A DNA stretch of 64,000 bases from assembly GCA_016110215.1 (NCBI GenBank), contig JADWQD010000020.1:124001-188000 (forward strand). Direction: 5' to 3'. The stretch comes from Capronia americana (taxonomy: Eukaryota; Ascomycota; Eurotiomycetes; Chaetothyriales; Herpotrichiellaceae). Below are positions 11,848 through 20,716 of the stretch, piece after piece. The stretch's first letter is position 1; each line of letters begins with the position of its first letter. The position numbers were made by a program, and so were the translations under genes. The notes under the pieces were generated by a model. That model ran no database searches. It saw only the letters and a program-made list of their open reading frames with translations, and was not told the origin of the DNA.

Positions 11848-12966
11848 ACCCCGAGACAGGGACGGAAAGGATGTATCTTTTGCAAAGAGACCTTGTTTTG
11901 GATATAGGGTGATGGCACATTTGGACTCGAATCTGTGATGTTGGAAATATCATGACGTTGTGCTTACCATTTGTCCTCTATCTATTGTATAATCGAGCCA
12001 TCATTCACGATCTTTATGGGAATGGTGGCCCGAGCCATTACTCCTTGAAACCGAACAGCTCTAGGACTCCCGGGAACCCCGAGCTTCTCTTGCTGGACGA
12101 TACTAGTCTTCTAGAAACTCAGTACACAAGGCATATGTTTCCAGCAAGGTGGAAACCCTCCGACCTTGACCATCTAGATCCCGTGTGAGCGCATTTTCCG
12201 CGGCGGCACCCTTGATTGCACCCCATACGTCTTCCACTTGGATCGATGGAAGAGCCACTCGAGGAAGCCTTGTGCAATCTCGACTGTTCCTAGCCGGACA
12301 GGACATCCGCGCACAACGGCCCCTTGCCGGAACGGTGACGAGAACTCGCTCCAGGGGAACAATAAGGGGGAAAGAAGGTATTTTGTGGTGATCTGTATGT
12401 TCCTTTCCAGACGCCTCCGAGAGCCTTAGGGTCAATGCTCCGTCCAACCCAGAGCATGTATACCTAGGCAATAACGGAGGCGTCGAGCAATTTTTTCACA
12501 TCCTAGCTAGACGCCGTACATAAGTCTGTCGACGATGGTGAGACGCATTCTCCTCCCGGTTAACCCCCATCGTTTTGCAACCATTGTGTAAGCGAGAGGA
12601 GAGCAAACCGAGCTGAACCGGAAGCTGTAGAACAAAGACACAACACCTAGGCAAACGGAGGGGTGAGACTCGAGTCGAGTCCGCCCAGGTTGAAGAAGAG
12701 GAGGAAATCAATCTGCAACATACTCTACAGTATTTAACTTGTCGTCTTGAATTCGAGGTCGAGGGTAGTACCAGTACGAACAGGAAGAATGAGGCACGAA
12801 ATGATGGGTTGTTGCCCTGATGTACTGTACACAATGTTGACGAGCACTTCCTCGGCTCGGGCGTGTTGTTTTCTTCATGAAGAGAGTATACTGTGCGAGG
12901 AAGTGGATTCGCTGTGGAAGTACAGGTAGGTACTCCATCCCCCCGTACGCTGGCTTATTTGACCCA

Positions 12967-13035
12967 ACTTCTAGACATCTTCACGCGGCACAAGAAACGA
13001 CGTGACTTCTAGACATCTTCACTGCAGCACAAGAA
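12967..13035 (+). repeat. Imperfect tandem duplication, 38-bp unit
   Basis: Two adjacent copies share ACTTCTAGACATCTTCAC followed by (G/A)GCACAAGAA. Copy 1 starts at 12967 and copy 2 at 13005, so the period is 38 bp. The first 18 bases are identical, with a few substitutions after that. It is non-coding. Confidence 0.85.
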
Positions 13036-14195
13036 CATACGGGGAGTGAGTTAGTTACCTGCAGTTTTTCTCCCACTCTCGCTCACCCTCACCACCTTCG
13101 CTCCGTTTAGAGTGGGAAAAGGGGCGTTGGAAAAAAAATCTCTGTTCAATCCATGCTCTCTGCTCTCTCAGAGGCTCACGGGCTTTCATTCTCGTCTATT
13201 CGCCGATTTGTGCAGTTTTGAGCCAAGCAATGGCTTCTCGTGGCCCACGTCCCAACTCATGCTCTGGTTGAACCTATCACAAAGAGTAGCCAACACCTTT
13301 GCGTCCTCATCATTTGAGACTGGCAAATTCGCTGAAACAGGAGGTGATGCTCATCGGATGAACTGAACTATACTTGTAAACAAAGGATTTGTTGAGATGG
13401 AAAATCACCGTGCACTGACTGTGTGGAAAGTGGGTGCGGCGAGGCTGGGTTTGTTGTCCGGCCTTGAACCCCCTTTTTTCTTCCATCGCCTCACGGGTCA
13501 GAAACTCTGGTCCGTGCACGTGCCGAAGTGTTCAGGAGTAAGTGGATATGCTCCCCCAGCCATGGCATGGCGAATATCCGGAGGGTGGAACAGTCTGCGT
13601 CATACTGTAGTGACTGTATGCAAGGCTGGAGACGTGGTCGGGTCGGATAGCGAGATGAATTTCCTTCCTAAGTTTAGATCACTTTTGATTCTTGGTATTC
13701 TTGGTATTGTTGTTATAGTTCCCATTCGAGATGGTGCGGAGATGGGTTCTCTGAAATGTCGGCACGCGATCTGAATGAAATGTCGCATGGGACGCGTTCA
13801 ATCGCTCCGCTCCCAGTAGATCGCCAGACCCACGGAGGTCGCTATCGACTTGAGGCTGGCACTGAGTACCTTGATGTTTGTACACTGGCCGGTCGTATGT
13901 ACTGCCAATGAACCTCCCAGCCGCAGTCACGTTGATCCCTTCAGCAGATCTTGCTTCAAGCTCTCCCGTGTGGATTCGAGATGAGAGCTGACAGGTCGTG
14001 TTCACCTCCGTTTCGTCCTGTCAAGCCGCAGAAAAGGCGATGGTCTCCAGTCCTGCCGGTGCTGCAAGGCTTTGCTCGGAGTGCACTTGCTGCATGTCTT
14101 CACATGTCCCGGTTCTGTCCATCTGTCTGAGACAAGGTGGCGCTTTCTCACTCAACATTCTCGCGACCTCAGCGTCTCTGTTGAAGCCGGGAGGC

Positions 14196-14202
14196 TATAA
14201 AA
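14196..14202 (+). promoter_or_regulatory. TATA box of the BYS1/thaumatin-like gene
   Basis: TATAAAA lies 241 nt upstream of the ATG at 14443. It is the only strong TATA motif close to the start. The role is inferred from position. Confidence 0.5.
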
Positions 14203-14442
14203 CTCGGATCCCTCATGCTCTATCCGAGTCCTGAATTCTGTCTCCCTTCATGCTCATCGTGCCGGTTGGATTGTGAACGGTGGACTCTTCTTATATACCA
14301 CAAACCTTTCATCATCCATTGAAGGCATCTGTTGTAAGAGGGAACGAAGCACCCGACACAACCACCAAGAATAAGACAACCCTCGTGTATCGACAAGCAC
14401 CCGCTAACATTCCGGCCAGACCGACAACCCGCCCGTGTCAAA

Positions 14443-15372
14443 ATGCATTTCCTCGCCGTCGTCGCCGTCGTCGCCGGCGTTCTTATCTCTGTCTCCGCCT
14501 TGCCCACCCAAATCATAAAGACAAGCCACACACCCGCCAAAGGAGGGTTTACTCCTTTGGTAGGGGCAATAGATCCTGCGCTCAGCGCCGTTGTTGGACA
14601 ACCACAACCAACAGCACTTCTCTGGAAGGGCACTCCCCGCCCGCCCTTCCGCTCAAGGGGCCAATTCGGGGCTGCCGCCAACGGCGTGGAGGCAACCCAT
14701 CACAACATCACCGCCGCGCCACCTTACGTGAACACGACCTCGCTAAAGGGTCTGTATGCCCGCCAGGACAACTCATCGTCGTCATCGTCGTCCTCCTCCT
14801 CCTCCAGCGCGGGTTCCGCTCTGGTTTACAACGGTTGCGGCTTCACCGTGCAGAGCAACATCGTACATGCGCCCCGCGCTGGCGATGGTGGTGCGCCAGA
14901 AGAGATCATGGGCGTCATTGCTCCGGGCGAGACGCTCTCGCACCCTTTCTCCCACGACCCGAACATCGGCATCAGCTGGAAGATCTGGCGCACCGACGGC
15001 GACAACCACAATCCCGTCCAATTCGAGTACACGTGGACGCCCGACACGGCTCGGGTCTGGTATGACATGAGCATGATCGACGCCGGAGAGATCGAGTGGT
15101 TGGAGCCCGAGAGCCATGAGGGGGAGGCCCTCGAGGACGGGGCCAACAACGACGGCACCGGCGACTTGACCGGAAAGGTCGCCGTCGAGCATCCGTTTGG
15201 CGGGGAGGACGAGGGCATGAGGCTTGATCCACAGGGGGTTGGTGGCTGCGATTCCGTCGTCTGTCCTGCCGGAGAGCAGTATTGCTTGAAGGCGTACAAC
15301 ACCGACACCGACGACCAGGCGATGAGGGCCTGCACAGAGTCCGCGGACCTGAAACTAACCTTGTGTGGTTGA
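14443..15372 (+). CDS. Secreted BYS1/thaumatin-like antigen-type protein
   Basis: A single-exon gene, 309 aa. Residues 1-19 form a signal peptide (hydrophobic core VVAVVAGVLISVSA, likely cleavage before LPTQ). A Ser/Pro/Gly-poor pro-like region follows, then ARQD and a 13-serine tract (residues 111-123). The C-terminal part from about residue 127 matches the fungal BYS1/antigenic thaumatin-like pattern: VYNGCGFTV at its start, a GETLSHPF motif, FEYTWTP, WYDMSMID, and a late cysteine cluster CDSVVC...C...C...LTLCG. Family members are secreted, small and disulfide-rich, and their function is mostly unknown; some are yeast-phase or infection-associated antigens. The long pro-region and serine tract are unusual for the family. 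A TATA box precedes it. Confidence 0.8.
   Translation: MHFLAVVAVVAGVLISVSALPTQIIKTSHTPAKGGFTPLVGAIDPALSAVVGQPQPTALLWKGTPRPPFRSRGQFGAAANGVEATHHNITAAPPYVNTTSLKGLYARQDNSSSSSSSSSSSSAGSALVYNGCGFTVQSNIVHAPRAGDGGAPEEIMGVIAPGETLSHPFSHDPNIGISWKIWRTDGDNHNPVQFEYTWTPDTARVWYDMSMIDAGEIEWLEPESHEGEALEDGANNDGTGDLTGKVAVEHPFGGEDEGMRLDPQGVGGCDSVVCPAGEQYCLKAYNTDTDDQAMRACTESADLKLTLCG
14773..14811 (+). repeat. Serine-codon microsatellite inside the BYS1-like gene
   Basis: Thirteen consecutive serine codons, mostly TCG, TCA and TCC, form a trinucleotide repeat that could expand or contract in frame. It sits between the pro-region and the cysteine-rich domain. Confidence 0.9.
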
Positions 15373-16232
15373 GGAGGGAGTACCGCGTGATTGGCAGGGG
15401 TTGAACTGGGAGCACCCAGGAGGTTGTGGTTGTTGTCTATTGCCTGCGTTACGATCAGAGCGAACCCAGCGCAGTCTGTTGCGGCTGGCGATTGAAACGT
15501 CCAATCAGCGGCGAGTGATCCAAGACGCAGACAAACATCTTGCCCTCTTTCGAGAACTCAACTCAACGGGCGGCGTCGCGATCCTCGCGATCGACGTGGA
15601 GGTCGACGAGACCGACCACACAGTGGTCCTCGAAGTCGGCCTCAGCGTCGGGAGGTTGCGACAGGGCGCCGACGTGGAGCTGACTTCCCGTCACCTCATC
15701 GTCAAAGACTTCATCCACATCCGGAACCATCGTCATGTGTGTGACAACAAAGGGTTCGAGTTCGGGGAATCGGTCCTGGTCGGCCAGGCCGACGTGGGAT
15801 CTGAGATCATGGCGTTCGTCATGGACACCATCCCGCCGACGGAACGGATGGTCGTGGTCGGTCACACTGCCGAGGGGGATAAGAGATGGCTGGTGTCAAT
15901 TGGAGTAGACCTGGACTCGGCGGTGGTGAGCACCTGCGATGGTGGATTTGGGGTTTGCACCGCACCAGGCGTGGGCGTTCGATATAGACTGACTGTTCCT
16001 GATGTTGTGATACCCATAGACTTGAACTTGATGAGAATAGAACAATACCGTCCAAACCTCGTGCTGGCCGCTGTGTTCCCCGCGTTCCCAGCTTGCCCAC
16101 CGGATATTACCATATCCGCAGACGACATGAGCTCAGAGGGACCTTCCCTCGAGCAAGCTGGCCTTCATGTCTGTGTGTTTGGGTATTCCGCCATATGGCC
16201 CCCGGCCTGGCTGCCTGCTCTCTCCCGCTGCT
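15373..16232. other. Convergent intergenic region with a possible minus-strand exon
   Basis: This lies between the stops of two convergent genes. A plus-strand frame at 15365-16291 is open but looks like a GC-driven shadow. The minus frame at 15563-15888 has strongly GC-ending codons (GAC, GTC, CTC, GCC) and an upstream CACCAG that could be a splice acceptor. It could therefore be the last exon of a small gene, but I found no in-frame ATG or compatible first exon. Confidence 0.35.
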
Positions 16233-17018
16233 TCACCCATCCTTCCCCCCAGCCAACTTCTTCCGAAACACCTTCCTCTCCACCTCCCTGATCTTCTCCT
16301 TCTCCTCCATCTCGCGCTCAATCTCGCGCACCCGGGCCTCCCTCTCCTCCAGCCTATGCCTCACCGCCGCGGCAGTTTCGTCCCGCAAGCGAGCAATCTC
16401 CTCCTTTTCGCGATCACTCAATCCTCCTCCGCCATTGACATTGACATTCACGTTCGCGTTCGCGTTCGCACTGGTATTTCCTGCACCACGCGTCTCCGCG
16501 GCCGCGAAGATCTGGGCCCGCAACTTCGCGTACCCGTACTTCGACAGCTCGGCCTCGGTGAATGGCTGGAGTGTAATCGGATTCGTGTCGACCGCGCTGG
16601 AGAGCGCCGTCTCGGGCACCCGCACCGACGGGAGGGACGGGTGGATGGGCGTCGTGCGCAGCGGGGAATCCAATGCGACGGGCCCAGCGGGCCCAGCGGA
16701 CACAGCAGCAGGCTCTGCAGGTCCAGCGGCGGTGGAAGTGGTCGAAGTGGTGGTGGCGGCGGCAGGGAAGGCTTTGGGCGACGCCTCGGGCGTGGGTGGT
16801 GCGCCGTCTGTCGTTGTGGCGGTCGGGCCGCGTGTGGCAGGGGAGGTCGTCATCAAGGTATCGCCGTCGCCATCATGTGTATTGTTACGAATAGTCGTCG
16901 TCGTGGTCGTCGTGGCGGGATGGGTCGAGAGTTCGGCTGGTGCACCGGTAGATCGGTCGGCGGCACCGTCAAGAAGCGCTAGACCTGGCGAAGGCACTTT
17001 CGACACGTCCTCGGCCAT
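16233..17018 (-). CDS. Hypothetical protein with C-terminal coiled coil
   Basis: A single-exon 261-aa protein starting at the ATG in CCTTATGGCC. The frame continues 27 codons further upstream to another ATG at 17099, but that extension looks like leader. The N-terminal two thirds is disordered, rich in Thr, Ala and Pro, with a run of threonines and Asn-Ala/Asn-Val dipeptide repeats. A short conserved-looking block, TLQPFTEAELSKYGYAKLRAQ, lies near residue 160. The last about 60 residues are a charged helix likely to form a coiled coil (EREARVREIEREMEEKEKIR), ending in a basic tail. I do not recognise the family. All frames here are open because of the GC-rich repeats, so support is moderate. 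Confidence 0.55.
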   Translation of the reverse strand: MAEDVSKVPSPGLALLDGAADRSTGAPAELSTHPATTTTTTTIRNNTHDGDGDTLMTTSPATRGPTATTTDGAPPTPEASPKAFPAAATTTSTTSTAAGPAEPAAVSAGPAGPVALDSPLRTTPIHPSLPSVRVPETALSSAVDTNPITLQPFTEAELSKYGYAKLRAQIFAAAETRGAGNTSANANANVNVNVNGGGGLSDREKEEIARLRDETAAAVRHRLEEREARVREIEREMEEKEKIREVERKVFRKKLAGGKDG

Positions 17019-17255
17019 AAGGTGTATTATAATGAATGCGTCGAGCGTGCGGAGTGTGATGGTGCGAAGAATCGACAGTGAATCGAGTTGTTTCTCCAAC
17101 CAAGTTGCGTTTCATTGCCGCTTCCATTAACGTAGACGATACGGCGAGAGTTACGCAGAGAAAACGAAAAACATGCGGTCTTCATCTGATCATTCTCGAG
17201 CATTTCAGCCCGTACCTCACACTCTGATAGAACACTATGAATAACGGCGCTGCGA

Positions 17256-18902
17256 TCAGACTTGTAGAGTGACGAACTGCCCGATCCCAGGAACACCATT
17301 TGCAACAATATACACCACGTAAGGCCCTGGTGCAAGCATGACCCCCTCTGGCATATACACCTCAACTCTCTTCCGACCGTCAGACAATGTCTCCCAGCCA
17401 CTGTGGACAAGATACACCATCACTTGTCCCATGTGAACAGAATGAGTAACAAATCCACCAGCATAGAGGATGACATCCAAGGTAGACAGCCCGTCGTCCA
17501 TGTCAAATTCAATAGTGAACGTCGAATTGATCTCGAGCTCGAGACTTGACAGCCTGATATCCCTAGGCCGCCGAGACGCACTATCACCACGCAAGTATGG
17601 TGGAGTCCAAACCTCAATTCTAAACTCAGTGGGAAATGCCTTGTCCTGGTTGTACAATTCCACTTGGCTCATGGTGACTGGCATCTCATTTGGGTTGCTC
17701 CCGGCGACGAGGACTGTCCCATCTAGGAGCAACAATGCGACCGAGTGGTAGAGTCTGGCGATATCGCTCTGACCCGACGACGTCCATCTGCCTGAGCACG
17801 GATCGTAAATTAGCGCCTCCAACGCTGGATCAGTTGCCAATCCGAACCCTTGGGCTCCTCTTTGACAACCGTTGACCCAAAGCACTGTTCCGTCAAGCAA
17901 CAATACACCTTCTACCATACCTCGAGGCTCTGGCATCTCAGTCATCTGCCAGCGAGGCTCCTGACTCATCGGCTTCAGCCTGCCACAGCTTGCGTCACAT
18001 GGACTGTCAACGACTTGTGACATGCCTCCACCGCAGATCATGACCTCTGGCTCATAATTGTTGCCTCTGTGCAGAGGAAGCATTACACTTCCCCCCGTGT
18101 TTGGGTATGTTCTGTGCAACCCAGGCATTTGGGGCATCTTCTTGATAGTTTCGTTGGCAGTCACATCGAAAAGCTCCGAAGAGGTATCTGAGAAGATGAA
18201 GAGCGAGCCATCTGGCATCAGATGGAGGAAAGGGTACATCTAGTACGGCATGGTATCGACCAAGATGTCCATGGGTATATTCTCACCATCACTGACACCG
18301 TTTTGATCTAGTAGCTCGAACGTCGGATTGTTGTTGCTGAAATTCAGCGGATCCAGGCCGTTTAGGCTTCCTGCGGCAACGAACATCTTGCCGTCCGCCA
18401 GTGTTTGTGCTGATGCATACCATCTGTTTGAAGCCAGCTTGTTTCCTGGCTCTTTCCAGTCGTAGGTCCCGTTGTTGTTGCCGAGATATCGAATGGCATC
18501 GAAGCCATTTTGGACAGTCGGATCGAGCCAGAGCAGAGGGGCGTTTCCACCAACGGTCACCAATCGCCCATCGGCCAGAAATGATCCGCCACAGCAGAAT
18601 GGGTTCGTGGCGACAGGTAAAGGAGTTAGGCTGTGAGTTTCGGGATCGTAGATGGAGGAATATGCGTAACGATTGTTGGGCAACAGCAGTTCCGAGTAGT
18701 TTTCGACTTTGTCCAGAAACAGAACTTGGCCTGAGGGTGGTATAACGGCGGCGTGCATTGCAGGTACACCAGAGGAGGCGGTCACGTTAAAATAAGGCCA
18801 ATTGATGTCCATCGCTAAGATAAATCTGTACCGCGATCTGCTGATGGTGTAACAATTGGTTGATCGAGCAGTCCGGAGAGCTGGCGCAGGTAGATATGGC
18901 AT
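17256..18902 (-). pseudogene. Glyoxal/galactose-oxidase-like gene broken by an in-frame TAG
   Basis: Two abutting frames, 18902-18240 and 18239-17256, are in the same phase and separated only by TAG at 18242-18240. Together they match the copper-radical glyoxal oxidase family (Kelch-type propeller plus C-terminal DUF1929-type domain). That enzyme oxidises small aldehydes and produces hydrogen peroxide outside the cell. The stop falls inside a strongly conserved block (IPMDILVDTMPY, stop, MYPFLHLMPDG). Expected catalytic motifs remain: NPFCCGG (Cys about 103), RWYAS (Tyr 162), RLYHSVA (Tyr 385, His 386) and GGFVTHSVH (His about 487/490). No signal peptide is visible; the core begins near residue 38 after an unrelated basic lead. 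The ATG lies 30 bp after the stop of the upstream gene. It is probably a recent pseudogene; a sequencing error or stop-codon readthrough are alternatives. Confidence 0.85.
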
Positions 18903-18932
18903 TGAAAAGGAGGGAGGCGACTTCCATTTCCA

Positions 18933-20090
18933 TCACGCCTCCTTCCAGACATCCCATAGTCCAGCCAGGTTGCCGCTGCGGTCTTTGGTCACCTCAACGA
19001 CCTGGTCTTGAGGTCCTATGCGGGACTTATTGCTGGTTATTCGTCCCAGCCCATTATGCACAACGACCACACGATCCAAGCTCGCTTCCAGTGTCTTTGC
19101 TAGGGTCTCATGACAAGACGATAGCGTCAGAGTCTCTCCCATTGAACCCGAAAACGCAGAATCCAATACCATGCTCCTAGACGGTTTGGTCCGGATGGCA
19201 TCCTGAATTTGCTGCGTGTCATCTGCTTCCTCCATCTCGACCAGAAATTCCACCATGACTAGAGTGTCGCTCGACGACTTGGAGAGCTGGGTGATATTTC
19301 GGCCCAGACCTGCGAGAAGGGCGTTCGCCTGTAAGAGGTTGCTTCGTCGATATGTTGCATAGATCGTTGGACCTATACCTTGAATGAGGACAAGATTGTG
19401 GACCTGGCCGGTGACCCCAGCTCGGGTTTGGTATCGTCCCGCGCGTTTCTGGGAGTCTCCGTATACATTCTCGTTGACTTCAGCAACGCTCTCCACGATT
19501 CCAGCTAGGTCGAAATACTGCAACAGTCGCACCGGCTTCAGAAGCTCCATGGCCGCTTGTGAGCTGGATATGGTGTTAGCCAGATGAGCGTGGAGCGTTG
19601 GTATCGTCTGGTAAGTATGAGGAGCGATGATGTAAATGTTCGGCAGGGCGTCGGGGTCGGGCGGTACCGCGAGGGAGTTGAGAAGAGCTGTAGCGAGGAT
19701 GTAGAGAGGAAGTGATCTCTACACGACGAGGTGGGAGTTAGTCATTCCCACAGATCGGAAATCGCTCGAGCGATCATCACTGCTCTTGATCTATGACCGG
19801 CGTGGAAAGAGCACATGAAAAGAGAAAACAAATCTCGTTCGCGGACTCACCTTTCCTGTCGTCGCTCCGTCGACTTCGTCCAAGGAACCGATACCAACAA
19901 CCTGCCCACCCGCCCAAACTGAGCCAAATCTCTTGTCAAGCCCATTAAGGACGATATCTTTGGACTGCGCCACAGGCAAAGTATCTCTTGAGGCTGCTTG
20001 TCGAGGGAGAGCACATCCACCCTCGAGCTCTAGAAGCATTGATGCCTTGATCGACTCAACCATGGTTGCTGACTCTGCCTGTTCAGCCAT
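18933..20090 (-). CDS. RecA/Rad51-like ATPase paralogue (putative recombination protein)
   Basis: Two exons, 20090-19851 and 19718-18933, give 341 aa. I infer a RecA/Rad51-fold protein. There is a glycine-rich loop with GATTGK (residues 75-80) where Walker A should be, followed after the intron by a helix (RSLPLYILATALL). A Walker-B-like strand, NLVLIQGIG, lies near residues 188-196. The end EVTKDRSGNLAGLWDVW resembles the closing EVLKDRxG...GxW segment of Rad51 paralogues. The usual acidic residue of Walker B is replaced by Gln 193, and the intron lies directly after the Walker A lysine. It could be a fungal Rad55/Rad57/XRCC2-type partner in homologous recombination, but the subfamily is not clear to me. 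The stop lies 30 bp before the ATG of the broken oxidase gene. Confidence 0.6.
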
Positions 20091-20716
20091 TGTGGCAGAC
20101 GAGTTGTCAACAAGCGGCTCCGCAGACTAATCTGGGGACAACGAGCTTGTCATTGCGTCTCCAACCTGAGGAGGGCTACGACGACTGCCTCTCGGACGAT
20201 GAAAGCCGAGCACGGATGTTAAAGGGACGATGGTAAGGACACAAGGAAATCTCCAACGGGTTGCGAAGCGTTTCATCAGACGAAGGAAATGGTCAAGTGA
20301 CTCTAGACTAAAAGTCGTCGGAAAAGAACTTGTTCTTTTATGTCAACCTTTAATATTCCTGCGCTAACAACAGTCAGCCTTGCCATCGACAATGTTCACA
20401 GATCCCCGGCATGATGATGCATTATGCGTCTTGGGTATCTCTGCTTTCCACTCTATATCGTCTATCTTGGCCCGGCCGACACCCTCCACCCGAAAGGCAG
20501 CCCAATTACGCCGAGCGGACTGGAGCACTTTTTACAAGAACATGCAATGTTATGTCCATTGGAACATTGCTATAAACACATCAAAAGAACAAGAAATAAC
20601 TCTAAGAGAGTCTCATTTTGCCAATAAACACGCTCATGCGACGCGGAACAGAACGCTCAGCCGAAATCAAAGTGCCCGGTGATGATACACTTCTTTCGAG
20701 GGCGCTCTCGAACATT
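20091..20716. other. Intergenic region Rad51-like/EFR3
   Basis: This holds the upstream region of the Rad51-like gene and the 3' region of EFR3, both on the minus strand. The overlapping plus frames at 20380-20682 have no support. Confidence 0.5.

Larger units (their letters stand above)
11848..14442. other. Gene-poor intergenic region
   Basis: About 2.6 kb with only short scattered frames on both strands, none with a domain, signal peptide or a splice model I can support. It holds a 38-bp tandem duplication (listed separately) and, at its right end, the promoter of the secreted protein gene. A short direct repeat of TTCTTGGTA lies near 13690. Confidence 0.5.

Noticed and set aside
15365..16291. 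308-codon plus-strand frame after the BYS1-like gene
   Set aside because: No domain or signal peptide, it overlaps the end of the minus-strand gene, and the minus frame in the same stretch has the better codon pattern.
16093..17130. 345-codon plus-strand frame opposite the coiled-coil gene
   Set aside because: It is the GC-repeat shadow of the minus-strand gene: long Val and Ser/Phe runs come from reading the Thr/Ala and Arg/Glu codons in reverse. The minus frame gives a sensible disordered-plus-helix protein.
18240..18286. The oxidase TAG might be the end of an intron (GTGAGA...TACTAG, 47 nt)
   Set aside because: The candidate has good splice ends, but its length is not a multiple of three. 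It would remove the family-conserved IPMDILV block and shift the frame that continues correctly after the stop.
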